DNA of 64,000 nucleotides from Albidovulum sediminicola (GCF_025751575.1 NZ_JAOWLA010000003.1:247265-311264); one strand, 5' to 3'. Positions 16,053 through 25,035 are shown, counted from the stretch's first letter. Numbers and translations: made by a program. Notes: generated by a model not told the origin, from the letters alone.

Positions 16053-16659
16053 GGTCCCGGGCCTTAGGGCCTTTGTCCTGGGGGCGGCGCTGCTTCTGAC
16101 CGCCTCCGGGACCAGCGCCGGCCCGTCGGCACCGCGCAAGGTCGCGGTGTCCGAGGGCGCGGTGGTGATCTCGGGGCCCTCGGGATACTGCGTGGACCCC
16201 AAGTCGCTGCGGGATACCGCGGACGGCGCCTTTGTGCTTCTGGGGGCCTGCGCGACGCTCAACGGTACGGGCCGGGGGCCGCGGTCGCGGGCCATCCTGA
16301 CCGCGACGGTCCTGCTTGGCGCCCCGCCGGGCGAGAGCCTGGAGACCGAGTTCCGCCGCATGTCTGACTTCTTCGTCACCGATGCGGGGCGCAAGGCCCT
16401 GTCGCGCGACGGAAACTCCGGCAGTGTCCGGATCGAGAAGATCGTCGCCTCGGGCGATGTGCTTTTCATCCTGGCGGAGGATCGCGCCCCCTTCGCCGGC
16501 TATCCGGTCGAGCCGCAATACTGGCGCGCGATCTTCGCCCGAAAGGGGCGCATGATCAGCCTCTCCGTGCTGGGCCTGGCAGAGGCGCCGCTGGACCAGC
16601 GCCAGAAACGCAGCCTTCTGGATCGCTTCGTCTCCCGTGTGCGGGCCGCGAATTCCTGA
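16033..16659 (+). CDS. Exported protein of unknown function
   Basis: A 208-residue protein with a signal peptide (LRAFVLGAALLLTASGTSAG, cleavage near residue 30). The mature part has two cysteines (GYCVDP and GACATL) that may form a disulfide, and a C-terminal arginine-rich helix. I recognise no enzymatic motif. ATG at 16033 lies inside the end of ilvD (20-base overlap in another frame), so translation may be coupled. Small periplasmic proteins of this type are common in Rhodobacterales, and the sequence has the normal codon use of its neighbours. Confidence 0.75.
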   Translation: MSTWTSKVPGLRAFVLGAALLLTASGTSAGPSAPRKVAVSEGAVVISGPSGYCVDPKSLRDTADGAFVLLGACATLNGTGRGPRSRAILTATVLLGAPPGESLETEFRRMSDFFVTDAGRKALSRDGNSGSVRIEKIVASGDVLFILAEDRAPFAGYPVEPQYWRAIFARKGRMISLSVLGLAEAPLDQRQKRSLLDRFVSRVRAANS

Positions 16660-16731
16660 CGCGCGTGAAACCAGGCGTTGCAATGCGCGCCCGATGACCC
16701 TTAGAAGCGCAACGACGACACGCGCAGCGGA

Positions 16732-17514
16732 ATGCGGGCGATGGCAGGCAGGCTCACCACTTTCCTCGGGGACATGATGCAACGGCGCATGGTCGCGCGG
16801 TGGCGCCGTGACGCGCAACTGGCCGAACGCGCCGATCCGCCCGCGCTACGCGCGATCCGCGCCTCAGGCCGGCAACTGCGGGCGGAAATCGACGTCGCGC
16901 TGGCCACGGCAGAGCGGCGTCTGGCGTATCCCACAGGAGAGGCCGCGCGCATCCTGCGTCGGGCTGGCACCGACTGGGTCTGGCGCCCCGAGTTGTGGAG
17001 TGGCGCGGTGCGCCCCTCCGGCCAGGCGCCGGTGCCGCGACATGCCACATTGAGCCGCCACGGCAAGTTCTATCATGACTGCAGCCTGGCCGAGATCGCG
17101 GTCCGGCAGGTCCGGAACGGCGCGTCGGATGCGCTCGCCCCCTTTGGCTACGCGGTGGAGGTCTTTGACTTCGCGGGCAGCTTCATGTCGCTGGTGCTTG
17201 ACCTGCCCGACGAGGGGCTGAAGGGGCTCTCCACCCGCCACGTCCTGCGCGTCGAAACCCGGCTAGAGACCGAACGGCCCATCACCGTCTATGCGCGACT
17301 GAATCTGCGCTACGGGCCGAACACCGAACAGATCGCCCGAGCGCTGGATCAGGCGGCAACCCCCGCCGAGGTCGAATTCGACCTCGGTCACGCCGATTTC
17401 CCGTCCGAACAACTGGACCGCGCCTGGATCGACCTGTTCTTCGAAAAGCCCGCGATGAATCGCATCATCCTGCGCGACCTGACCGTGATGCGCATGGTCC
17501 GGGCCGAATACTGA
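16732..17514 (+). CDS. Conserved Rhodobacterales protein (DUF6478-like)
   Basis: A 260-residue protein without signal peptide. The N-terminal third is basic and helical (MQRRMVARWRRDAQLAERA). The middle contains TDWVWRPELWSG and the C-terminal half is strand-rich with the closing FFEKPAMNRIILRDLTVMR. It resembles the DUF6478 family as I recall it. ATG at 16732 follows AGCGGA. The next gene starts 15 bases after its stop, and the two probably form an operon. No reaction can be assigned. Confidence 0.78.
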   Translation: MRAMAGRLTTFLGDMMQRRMVARWRRDAQLAERADPPALRAIRASGRQLRAEIDVALATAERRLAYPTGEAARILRRAGTDWVWRPELWSGAVRPSGQAPVPRHATLSRHGKFYHDCSLAEIAVRQVRNGASDALAPFGYAVEVFDFAGSFMSLVLDLPDEGLKGLSTRHVLRVETRLETERPITVYARLNLRYGPNTEQIARALDQAATPAEVEFDLGHADFPSEQLDRAWIDLFFEKPAMNRIILRDLTVMRMVRAEY

Positions 17515-17529
17515 GGAGGCGACAGACCC

Positions 17530-17895
17530 GTGTTCGCAGTGACAAGTTCGACGCTGAAGGCCGGCCTCTGGGAAGGCGCAATCGAAACCGACAGCGACGC
17601 TGAACCCGCGCTGGAGGTCTGTCTGGGCGCGCGGGTCCTGGGCGGGCTCAGCCTTGAGCCGACGGGGCGGGGGCGCTGGATGGCGCGTCTGCCGATCCCG
17701 GCGGACTGCATTTCCGACGGGGTCCAGACCTTTGTGATCCGCGCGCGGGGAGATGGTCTGCCGGTCGCGCAGTTCACCATCATCGCCGGCCAGCCCGCCG
17801 ACGAGGATCTGCGCGCCGAACTGGCGCTTCTGCGCGCTGAACTCGACATGCTGAAGCAGACCGTGCGGCGTCATCTCGCGGCGCAGCGGGCGTGA
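17530..17895 (+). CDS. Small conserved protein with C-terminal coiled coil
   Basis: A 121-residue protein starting at GTG 17530 after GAGGAGG. Residues 1-88 look like an all-beta domain (alternating hydrophobics, VTSSTLKAGLWEG, ALEVCLGARVLGGL). Residues 90-117 (DEDLRAELALLRAELDML) have heptads typical of a coiled coil. It follows the DUF6478-like gene by 15 bases and may be its partner. Function unknown. Confidence 0.7.
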   Translation: MFAVTSSTLKAGLWEGAIETDSDAEPALEVCLGARVLGGLSLEPTGRGRWMARLPIPADCISDGVQTFVIRARGDGLPVAQFTIIAGQPADEDLRAELALLRAELDMLKQTVRRHLAAQRA

Positions 17896-17970
17896 TCGCC
17901 CCCGTGACGCGGCGTTCGGGGTGACAGTTGCCCGGGGCCGGGGCATTCTGCCGGCGCCCCGGAGGTTCCC

Positions 17971-19992
17971 ATGACCCAATATCCCCATCTGCTGGCCCCG
18001 CTCGATCTTGGGCATGTGACCTTGCCCAACCGGGTGCTGATGGGGTCAATGCACACCAACCTCGAAGAGACCCAGGACTGGAACCGGGTGGCGGAGTTCT
18101 ATGCCACCCGCGCACGCGGCGGCGTCGGGCTGATGGTCACCGGCGGCATGGCCCCCAATCGGGAGGGCGGGGTCTTTCCGGGGGCGGCGGGTCTTTTCTC
18201 GCCTGGCGACATCGCCAACCACCGTATCGTGACCGGCCGGGTGCACGACGCGGGCGGGCGGATTGCGATGCAGATCCTGCATGCCGGGCGCTATGCCTAC
18301 GGCGCCGACTGCGTAGCGCCCTCTCCGATCAAGTCGCCGATCTCCCCCTTTCCGCCACGCGAGCTGGACGAGGCCGGGATCGAGAAGCAGATCGCCGACA
18401 TCGCGATCGCCGCCGCCCGCGCGCGCGAAGCGGGGTATGACGGCGTGGAGGTCATGGGCTCCGAAGGCTACCTTCTGAACCAGTTCCTGGTGACCCGGAC
18501 CAACAAGCGCACCGACCGCTGGGGCGGCCCCTACGAGAACCGGATGCGCCTGCCGGTCGAGGTCATGCGCAGGGTCCGTGCCGCCGTGGGCGCGGATTTT
18601 ATCGTCGTCTTCCGCCTGTCGATGATCGACCTTGTCCCCGAGGGATCAAGCTGGGAGGAGGTCGTGACGCTTGCCAAGGCGATCGAGGGCGCTGGGGCCT
18701 CGATCCTCAACACCGGGATCGGCTGGCACGAGGCGCGGATTCCGACCATCGCGACCTCGGTGCCCCGCGCGGCCTTCGCCTGGGTGACGAAGAAGCTGAT
18801 GGGGCAGGTGGCGATCCCGCTCATCACCTCCAACCGGATCAACACGCCCGAGGTCGCGGAGGCGGTGCTGGCCCAGGGATGCGCCGACATGGTGTCGATG
18901 GCGCGGCCTTTCCTGGCCGACGCCGATTTCGTGCGCAAGGCGGGCCAGGGGCGCGCGGCCGAGATCGCGCCCTGTATTGCCTGCAACCAGGCTTGCCTGG
19001 ATCACACATTCGGCGGCAAGATTTCCACCTGCCTCGTCAATCCGCGGGCCTGTTTCGAAACCGAACTGAGGCTCGCCCCGGCGGCGGCCCGGCGCAGGGT
19101 CGCCGTGGTCGGCGCGGGTCCCGCGGGCCTCGCCTGCGCCCTTGCCGCCGCAGAGCGCGGCCATGCGGTGACGCTCTTCGAGCAGGCCGACCGGATCGGC
19201 GGGCAGCTCAACCTTGCTCGGCGGGTTCCGGGGAAAGAGGAATTCAACGGGCTGGTCGATTGGTTCGCCACGATGCTGGATCTGCGCCAGGTGGCGCTGC
19301 GGCTTGGCACGCGGGCCGATGCGGAGGTGCTAGCGGATTTCGACGAGGTGGTGATCGCGACCGGCGTGCGCCCGCGTGACCCGGCGATTCCCACCGCGCC
19401 CGACGCACGCGTCCACAGCTATGCCGAGGTGCTGACCGGTCAGGCGCAGGTCGGGCCCCGTGCGGTCATCGTCGGGGCGGGCGGGATCGGCTTCGATGTG
19501 GCGGAGTTCCTGGTCGAGGGCACGCCGAGCCCCACGCTGGACCTCGCGGAATGGCGGGGGATCTGGGGCGTCGCCGATCCCGAGGAGCTGCGGGGCGGGC
19601 TCGGCGATCCCGATCCGGCGGCGCCGCGCCGTCAGGTGACCCTGCTGCAGCGCAAACCGGAAAGACCTGGGCGAAAATTGGGCAAGACAACCGGCTGGAT
19701 TCACCGCGCGACGCTCTCGGCGAAGGGCGTCCGGATGATGGGCGGCGTGAACTACGACCGCATCGACCGGCAGGGCTTGCATGTCACCTTCGGCCCCGCG
19801 CGTGAAAACCCGACGCTGATCGAGGCGGACGACATCATCCTTTGCGCCGGTCAGGAAAGCGAAACGGCCCTCGCAGAGGCGCTGCGGGCAAGGGGAATGG
19901 CGCCGCATGTCATCGGTGGGGCCGACCTGGCGGCCGAGCTTGACGCCAAGCGCGCCATCGACCAGGGCACGCGGCTTGGCGCGCGGCTGTGA
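17971..19992 (+). CDS. fadH: 2,4-dienoyl-CoA reductase (NADPH), FMN/FAD/4Fe-4S
   Basis: A 673-residue FadH homologue, which removes double bonds at even positions during unsaturated fatty acid beta-oxidation. The N-terminal TIM barrel (1-330) resembles Old Yellow Enzyme and begins LLAPLDLGHVTLPNRVLMGS. The Fe-S cysteines are Cys335, Cys338, Cys342 and Cys354 (CIACNQAC...C). The FAD motif is VVGAGPAGLACALA and the NADPH motif IVGAGGIGFDVAEFL. Active-site residues Tyr167 (SEGYLLNQF) and His253 (GWHEARIPT) correspond, shifted by one, to those I recall for the E. coli enzyme (Tyr166, His252). ATG at 17971 follows GGAGG. A monocistronic unit between the small conserved genes and a LysR gene. Confidence 0.93.
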   Translation: MTQYPHLLAPLDLGHVTLPNRVLMGSMHTNLEETQDWNRVAEFYATRARGGVGLMVTGGMAPNREGGVFPGAAGLFSPGDIANHRIVTGRVHDAGGRIAMQILHAGRYAYGADCVAPSPIKSPISPFPPRELDEAGIEKQIADIAIAAARAREAGYDGVEVMGSEGYLLNQFLVTRTNKRTDRWGGPYENRMRLPVEVMRRVRAAVGADFIVVFRLSMIDLVPEGSSWEEVVTLAKAIEGAGASILNTGIGWHEARIPTIATSVPRAAFAWVTKKLMGQVAIPLITSNRINTPEVAEAVLAQGCADMVSMARPFLADADFVRKAGQGRAAEIAPCIACNQACLDHTFGGKISTCLVNPRACFETELRLAPAAARRRVAVVGAGPAGLACALAAAERGHAVTLFEQADRIGGQLNLARRVPGKEEFNGLVDWFATMLDLRQVALRLGTRADAEVLADFDEVVIATGVRPRDPAIPTAPDARVHSYAEVLTGQAQVGPRAVIVGAGGIGFDVAEFLVEGTPSPTLDLAEWRGIWGVADPEELRGGLGDPDPAAPRRQVTLLQRKPERPGRKLGKTTGWIHRATLSAKGVRMMGGVNYDRIDRQGLHVTFGPARENPTLIEADDIILCAGQESETALAEALRARGMAPHVIGGADLAAELDAKRAIDQGTRLGARL

Positions 19993-20036
19993 TGCCACGC
20001 GGCGTTCCGGAGTTCGCCACGGGCGCGCCGGTTTCA

Positions 20037-20086
20037 AGACAAAATCAAACTCTTGTCTGCGTCGTTCCCAATTCTTGCCTGAATTG
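20037..20086. promoter_or_regulatory. Pair of dyads upstream of LysR gene
   Basis: Two inverted repeats lie in the 141-base gap before the LysR at 20134: AGACAA-N10-TTGTCT (20037-20058) and CAATTC-N6-GAATTG (20069-20086). They carry a direct repeat TCTTGTCTG (20051-20059) / TCTTGCCTG (20073-20081) whose copies are 22 bases, about two helical turns, apart. The layout suggests a double operator used in autoregulation. Confidence 0.45.
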
Positions 20087-20133
20087 GACCCGATACCGGT
20101 CATCGGCGGGCTAATGTCTAGGTAGGGTATACA

Positions 20134-21039
20134 ATGGATCGGCTGACCGAAATGGAAGCCTTTGCCACAGTGGTCGATCAAGGGGGGTTCACGGACGCCG
20201 CGAAGAAGATGGGGATCTCGAAATCCGCCGTCTCCAAGCATGTGTCCGCGCTTGAGGCACGACTGGGCGCAAGGCTCTTGAACCGTACGACGCGTCGCGT
20301 CTCTCCTACGGAAATTGGCCTGGCTTACTACGACCGCGCCCGCCGGGTGCTGAATGACGCGGGCGAGGCGGATGCGCTCGTGACCTCGATGCAATCGGCG
20401 CCCTCAGGCCTACTGCGGATCTCGGTTGCGACCGATTTCGGGGTGAACCTGCTTTCGCCGATTCTGGGGGACTTCCTGCTGGAATACCCAGAGATCACCG
20501 TGAACATGGTTCTGAACAACCGCTACGTCGAACTGATCTCCGAAGGGTTCGACATGGCGATTCGCGTGGGCGAACTGGAAGATTCGACGCTGCGGGCACG
20601 CAAGCTGACCGACACGGCCAAGCGCATGATCGGCTCGCCCGCCTATTTCGAGAAATACGGCCGCCCGACCAAGATCGACGATCTGAACGAACACAAGCTC
20701 CTGCACTATTCCAACCAGGCCTCCGGCAACGTCTGGAAGATCACCGCGCCCTCGGGCGAAAAGCGGCAGGTGCGCACGGCAGGCTGGCTGACGGTGAACG
20801 ATGGCCAGTCGCTGCTGAACGCCGCAATCTCCGGCCTTGGCATCGCCTATCTTCCCTCGTTCCTTTACGCCGACGCCATGCGCCACAAGCTGGTGGAGGA
20901 GGCGATTCCCGACCTGCCGGTGGAAACGCTGGGCATCTACGCGGTCTATCCGCCGGGACGCTTCACCCAGCCGAAGGTGCGGGCCTTCATCGATTTCCTT
21001 TCGGCGGCCTTCGCCGAGAAGGGCCCCACGAACTGGTAA
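20134..21039 (+). CDS. LysR-family transcriptional regulator
   Basis: A 301-residue LysR regulator of the group with MDRLTEMEAFATVVDQGGF at the N-terminus (CrgA/AaeR-like subgroup). The helix-turn-helix is at about 15-40 (KSAVSKHVSALEARLGARLL). The effector domain begins near 90 and includes GLRISVATDFG-type and LNAAISGLGIAYLPSF stretches. ATG at 20134. It stands alone after fadH and converges with the OmpA-like gene. Its targets cannot be deduced beyond probable autoregulation through the dyads at 20037-20086. Confidence 0.92.
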   Translation: MDRLTEMEAFATVVDQGGFTDAAKKMGISKSAVSKHVSALEARLGARLLNRTTRRVSPTEIGLAYYDRARRVLNDAGEADALVTSMQSAPSGLLRISVATDFGVNLLSPILGDFLLEYPEITVNMVLNNRYVELISEGFDMAIRVGELEDSTLRARKLTDTAKRMIGSPAYFEKYGRPTKIDDLNEHKLLHYSNQASGNVWKITAPSGEKRQVRTAGWLTVNDGQSLLNAAISGLGIAYLPSFLYADAMRHKLVEEAIPDLPVETLGIYAVYPPGRFTQPKVRAFIDFLSAAFAEKGPTNW

Positions 21040-21057
21040 GGGCGCCAGACGCCATGA

Positions 21058-21984
21058 TCAGCGGGTCGAGGCCAGGATGGCCTCGACCCGTCTGTTCTTG
21101 CGGCGGCCCTCTTCGCTCAGGTTTGACGCCCGGGGCGCAAGATAGCCCACGCCGTCAGCGGAAAGCTGGGCAGGGTTCGCGCCGAACTCCGTGATCAGGC
21201 GGTCGGCGACGGAGCGCGCGCGCTTTTCGGACAGGGTGATGTTGGCAGCCAGGCTCCCCTCGGCATCGGTATGTCCGACAAGCGTCACGATCGCACCGGG
21301 ATGGCTTTCAAGATAATCCGCGAGCGCATGGAGCGAGGCGAAATCGCCACCGCCCAACTGCGCGGCGCCGGTTTCGAACACGAGATCGTCCAGCGCCACC
21401 GCGCCATCGCGCTCAAGCGCCTCGCCCAAGGGCGCGGCAGCGGCGTCCGTCACCGCGGCGACGGCGGCGGCGAGCGCGATGGGCCGCGCCTCCGCCGCGC
21501 CGACGCGGGTCAGTTCAACGAAGCCGTGCAGGCTGGACCGGCTGACCAGAAGCGTCACGACCTCTGGGCCCGCCTCTGCGGTGCGTTCGGCGCTGAGGTA
21601 ATGGAAGTCGCCCAGATCGACATGCATCTGCGGCTCCGGCAACACCTCGATCCCATAGCGGAAATCGAACCCGCCGCAGCCGTTGGTTTCGCATTCGAAG
21701 AGCGGCACGAAGCCTTCATCCACCAACTGGGCGCGTAATCCGGCATAAAGCTGCATCGTGGTCTCGATGCCCGCGATCTGCCAGGCGGATCGGTTGACCT
21801 GGCCGCTGACCTCGCGGGTCGGCAGCACGCCGTTCTGCCAGGGGCCGAGGGGCAATGCGAATCCATCAAGGGGCGTGACGCTGCCGCCCGATTTCACGGC
21901 GCCTTCGGGAAGCGAGAGGGTTGGGGCCGCCAGCCCGGGCAGGGGGGCCGCGATCAGGCAGAGGGCGAGCGCCCTGGCAATCAC
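21058..21984 (-). CDS. OmpA-family periplasmic/outer membrane protein
   Basis: A 308-residue exported protein. It starts at GTG 21984, which overlaps the stop of the upstream gene (GTGA), followed by a signal peptide (ARALALCLIAAPLPGLAAP). The middle part carries two cysteines (FECETNGCGGF) and is of unknown fold. The C-terminal ~110 residues are an OmpA-like peptidoglycan-binding domain (VTLVGHTDAEGSLAANITLS, ERARSVADRLI-type helix, GRRKNRRVEAIL). It probably anchors the envelope to peptidoglycan. It is the last gene of a four-gene operon. Confidence 0.87.
   Translation of the reverse strand: MIARALALCLIAAPLPGLAAPTLSLPEGAVKSGGSVTPLDGFALPLGPWQNGVLPTREVSGQVNRSAWQIAGIETTMQLYAGLRAQLVDEGFVPLFECETNGCGGFDFRYGIEVLPEPQMHVDLGDFHYLSAERTAEAGPEVVTLLVSRSSLHGFVELTRVGAAEARPIALAAAVAAVTDAAAAPLGEALERDGAVALDDLVFETGAAQLGGGDFASLHALADYLESHPGAIVTLVGHTDAEGSLAANITLSEKRARSVADRLITEFGANPAQLSADGVGYLAPRASNLSEEGRRKNRRVEAILASTR
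21062..21090. terminator. 13-bp stem hairpin, terminator of the LysR gene
   Basis: Bases 21062-21074 pair perfectly with 21078-21090 over a 3-base loop, followed by TCTGTTCTTG. It starts 23 bases past the LysR stop. It lies entirely within the last codons of the convergent OmpA-like gene, so the coding sequence doubles as terminator. Confidence 0.65.
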
Positions 21985-22556
21985 CGGTGCGCCCCGTGGT
22001 ATTCCGGGTTGGGCTCCATCGCCGTCGCCGAGGCGACGCGGTTGGTCATGTTGAAGAACCCGGTGACGGAGGCGATGTCCCAGATGTCGCGATCGCTGAA
22101 ACCCGCATCGCGCAGCGCCTGGCGATCCGCCTCCTCGATCCGGGACGAGGCCAGCGTCAGCTTCTCGGCGAACTCCAGCATCGCGCGCTGCCGGGCCGAA
22201 AGCGGCGCCACCCGCCAGTTCATCACCAGCGCCTCGCCCAGAAGCGGGTCGCCCGACAGGTCCCGCACCGCCGCGCCATGGGCCACCTGGCAATACCAGC
22301 AGCGGTTGAGCGAGGAGATCGCGACCGCGATCATCTCCCGCTCCAGCTTCGACAGCCCGCTGTCGGCCAGCATCAGGTCGTTGTACATCGCCGTGAAGGC
22401 GTTCAGCTTGCCGATGTCGAAGGCATAGGCCCTGAGCACATTGGGCACGAGGCCAAGCTTGTCGGCGCAGACCTGAAAATACTTTTGGGTCGCATCGGGA
22501 AGCGGCGAGACCATCGGCAGGTCAAGCGCCGTCGGGCTTTGCTGTTCGTCTGTCAA
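21981..22556 (-). CDS. AhpD-like peroxidase-related protein (carboxymuconolactone decarboxylase family)
   Basis: A protein of about 191 residues with the AhpD core NRCWYCQVAHGAAV, whose CxxC plus His form the redox site of alkylhydroperoxidase-like proteins. The C-terminal DIWDIASVTGFFNMTNRVA is typical of the peroxidase-related subgroup. I favour a TTG start at 22556, preceded by GGAAGAG, giving (M)TDEQQSPTALDLPMV; an ATG at 22514 is the alternative. Its stop overlaps the OmpA-like start (GTGA), and the acetyltransferase ends 17 bases upstream. Likely peroxide or thiol redox role. Confidence 0.85.
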   Translation of the reverse strand: MTDEQQSPTALDLPMVSPLPDATQKYFQVCADKLGLVPNVLRAYAFDIGKLNAFTAMYNDLMLADSGLSKLEREMIAVAISSLNRCWYCQVAHGAAVRDLSGDPLLGEALVMNWRVAPLSARQRAMLEFAEKLTLASSRIEEADRQALRDAGFSDRDIWDIASVTGFFNMTNRVASATAMEPNPEYHGAHR

Positions 22557-22573
22557 CTGCTCTTCCGACCTGT

Positions 22574-23281
22574 TCAGGTTCTGTGGACACGGTAATGGTA
22601 GTGTCCCACAATCCGCATTCCGAGGGAAGCGTAGAGGGCTCCGGCCGGCCGATTGGCGCTGGTCACGAGGATCGCGAGCCGCGTCGCGCCCTGATCTTGT
22701 GCCCAAAGGGCGGCGGCCTGCATCATCTTGGCGGCAAGTCCTTGCCGACGCTCCCGCTCCACCACCACCAGCGCGTGCAGCATCGCGCAATCCCCGTGCA
22801 GCGCGACGAAGGCCGTGCCCGCAGCGCGGTCGTTGATCCGGCCCAGGATCGAGGTCCTTGGGCCTTCGGCACGCTCCATCACGGCGATGCGGGCGGGGCC
22901 GATCTGATCCTCCGCCCAGATATCCCGCTGGATCTCAAGGGGCGGCCAGATGGTGAAGGTCGAAAGCGCGGGCGTTTCAGCCGCCAGGTCGGCGACCGCG
23001 ATCTCATGGACATCGACCGGGTCCTTCACCTCATAGCCGCGCGCGGCAAGGGCGGAGTCGAGCGCCTCGTCGCCGGGGCGGATCAGGAACAGCGGCCTCT
23101 GGCCGAGTTGCCGGTGGCAGTCCTCGGCGCGCGCGATATCGGCGTCGTTCCAGCCTTCCGTCGCGGTCGCCGAAGAGACACGCTGCCCGCCGTCGCGCCC
23201 CTCGCGCACGGTGAAGGCGCCTGCTGCATGGCGGGCGGCCGGCGGCCAGGTTGCGTCGGTCAGGGCGAGGAAATCGGTCAT
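22574..23281 (-). CDS. GNAT-family N-acetyltransferase
   Basis: A 235-residue protein; the C-terminal half is a GNAT domain with the acetyl-CoA motif ERRQGLAAKMMQAAALWA and the following LAILVTSANRPAGALYASLGM. The N-terminal 100 residues are a divergent partner domain. The ATG at 23281 overlaps the stop of the upstream CinA-domain gene by four bases (ATGA) and so is translationally coupled. The frame is open much farther upstream but that part is antisense-like, Arg-rich sequence. Substrate unknown. Confidence 0.87.
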   Translation of the reverse strand: MTDFLALTDATWPPAARHAAGAFTVREGRDGGQRVSSATATEGWNDADIARAEDCHRQLGQRPLFLIRPGDEALDSALAARGYEVKDPVDVHEIAVADLAAETPALSTFTIWPPLEIQRDIWAEDQIGPARIAVMERAEGPRTSILGRINDRAAGTAFVALHGDCAMLHALVVVERERRQGLAAKMMQAAALWAQDQGATRLAILVTSANRPAGALYASLGMRIVGHYHYRVHRT

Positions 23282-24009
23282 TCCGGCTCTCCGGGATAAA
23301 GCGCGGCCAGCCGCGTCATGGCCGCGTCGATCCGGACGGGGTCGGTGCCGCGGATCACGATATTGGTGCCATAGGCCCCGTTCCGGATGAACGGGTAGGA
23401 GCCCATCGAAAGATCGGGGAATTGCGCGGCCAGCGCCGCCAGACCTTCGGCGATCACGCCCTCGCCACGGTCGATGCGCAGCGACTGGCTGAGCACCGGG
23501 CGCCCGCCGGTCAGACGCGGCAGAAGCGAGGCGACCATCGCCTGGAAGATGTTCGGGACCCCCGCCATGACATGGACATTGCCAAGCGAAAAGCCCGGCG
23601 CGGCAGAGATCGGGTTGTCGATCAGGGACGCGTCGGCGGGGATACACGCCATGCGCAGGCGGGCGGCGTTGAACTCAAGCCCGCTGGCGGCGTAATGGGC
23701 GGCCAGAAGCGCGCGGGCGTCCTCGCGCACGTCAAGCTCGACGCCGAAGGCGCGCGCCACCGCGTCGGCGGTGATGTCGTCATGAGTCGGCCCGATGCCC
23801 CCGGAGGTGAATACATGGGTATGCGCCGAGCGGAGCGCGTTCAGCGCGGCCACGATCGCCTGGGCGTCGTCGGGCACGACGCGGATTTCCCGCAGGTCGA
23901 TGCCGACGCGGGTCAGTTCCCCGGCCAGGTAATGCGCGTTCGCCTCGCGCGTGCGGCCCGACAGGATCTCATCCCCGATGATCAGGATCGCGGCTGTGGG
24001 GTTGGACAT
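23278..24009 (-). CDS. Stand-alone CinA N-terminal (molybdopterin-binding-fold) domain protein
   Basis: A 243-residue protein of the MoaB/MogA-like fold (COG1058) found as the N-terminal half of CinA/PncC proteins. It begins with AAILIIGDEILSGRT. It also has VFTSGGIGPTHDDITADAVA and GVPNIFQAMVASLL. The C-terminal NMN deamidase half is absent, and the length confirms a single-domain form. ATG at 24009 follows AAAGGAG. It heads the operon CinA-domain, GNAT, AhpD-like, OmpA-like. Such domains can hydrolyse ADP-ribose or related pyrophosphates, but the activity of this one is not certain. Confidence 0.88.
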   Translation of the reverse strand: MSNPTAAILIIGDEILSGRTREANAHYLAGELTRVGIDLREIRVVPDDAQAIVAALNALRSAHTHVFTSGGIGPTHDDITADAVARAFGVELDVREDARALLAAHYAASGLEFNAARLRMACIPADASLIDNPISAAPGFSLGNVHVMAGVPNIFQAMVASLLPRLTGGRPVLSQSLRIDRGEGVIAEGLAALAAQFPDLSMGSYPFIRNGAYGTNIVIRGTDPVRIDAAMTRLAALYPGEPE

Positions 24010-24129
24010 GGGGTGCTCCTTTGGCCGGTGCGGAACTTGGTATAGGCGCGCGAACGGTGTCGGGGAAGGGGGGGCTCTGGCCAAGGGGGTATTTCTTCAC
24101 TATCTAGGGGCCGAAACGCAGAAAGGGGA

Positions 24130-24942
24130 ATGCCGGTGGATGAGCCGCGCGGCCGCATGACGAAGGACGGCATCAGGATATATGAACCGGCGGATTTCGC
24201 GGGAATGCACGCCGCGGGACGGCTTGCCGCCGAGATCCTGGACGAAGTCGCCCCCATGGTCGAGCCGGGCGCGACGACCGGGGATCTCGACGATTTCATC
24301 CGCGCGCGGGTGGAAAGCGCGGGCGCGGTCTCGGCCACGATCGGGTATCGGGGCTATCAGCATGCCTCCTGCATCAGCGTGAACCATGTCGTCTGCCACG
24401 GGATTCCGGGGCCGAAACTGCTCAAGGACGGCGATATCCTGAACATCGACGTGACGGTGATCGTGGACGGCTGGTTCGGCGACACGAGCCGCATGTATGT
24501 GGCCGGATCGCTGAGCCGCAAGGCGGAACGCCTGATCCAGGTGACGCATGACGCGCTGATGAAGGGGATCGAGGCGGTGCGCCCCGGCGCGACCTTCGGC
24601 GATATCGGCCATGCGATCCAGACCCATGTCGAGGCGCAGCGGATGAGCGTCGTGCGCGACTTCTGCGGGCATGGTTTGGGCCGTGACTTCCACGCGCCGC
24701 CGAACGTGCTGCACTACGGCCGTCCCGGATCGGGGCCGCGGCTGGAAGAGGGGATGTTCTTCACTATCGAGCCGATGGTGAACCTGGGCCGCCCCGAAAC
24801 CAAGGTGCTGGCCGATGACTGGACCGCTGTGACGCGGGACAAGTCGCTGTCCGCGCAGTTCGAGCATTCGGTGGGGGTGACGGCGGACGGCTGCGACATC
24901 TTCACCCTGTCCCCCGCCGGGCGGTTCCACCCGACCTGGTGA
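24130..24942 (+). CDS. map: Type I methionine aminopeptidase
   Basis: A 270-residue enzyme that removes the initiator methionine from new proteins. All five metal ligands are visible: Asp107, Asp118 (GDTSRM), His181 (GHGLGRDFH), Glu214 (TIEPM) and Glu245 (FEHSV), with His90 in CHGIPG. ATG at 24130 lies directly after AGGGGA; a GTG two codons on (24136) has better spacing from the same purine tract and may be the real start. Divergent from the CinA-domain operon with about 120 bases between. Confidence 0.95.
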   Translation: MPVDEPRGRMTKDGIRIYEPADFAGMHAAGRLAAEILDEVAPMVEPGATTGDLDDFIRARVESAGAVSATIGYRGYQHASCISVNHVVCHGIPGPKLLKDGDILNIDVTVIVDGWFGDTSRMYVAGSLSRKAERLIQVTHDALMKGIEAVRPGATFGDIGHAIQTHVEAQRMSVVRDFCGHGLGRDFHAPPNVLHYGRPGSGPRLEEGMFFTIEPMVNLGRPETKVLADDWTAVTRDKSLSAQFEHSVGVTADGCDIFTLSPAGRFHPTW

Positions 24943-24971
24943 TCTCGCCGCCTTCGACGCTGATCCGGCCC

Positions 24972-25017
24972 GGGGGGGCGCTGCCCCCCACAGGCCGCCC
25001 CCGCCCCCTCCGGGGGC
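24972..25017. terminator. Two GC hairpins in convergent gap
   Basis: GGGGGGC/GCCCCCC (24973-24979 with 24983-24989) and GCCCCC/GGGGGC (25003-25008 with 25012-25017) sit between the convergent map and HAD genes. The second stem is followed by ATTTC. They probably terminate both transcripts. Confidence 0.5.
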
Positions 25018-25035
25018 ATTTCGACAATGAAGAAC

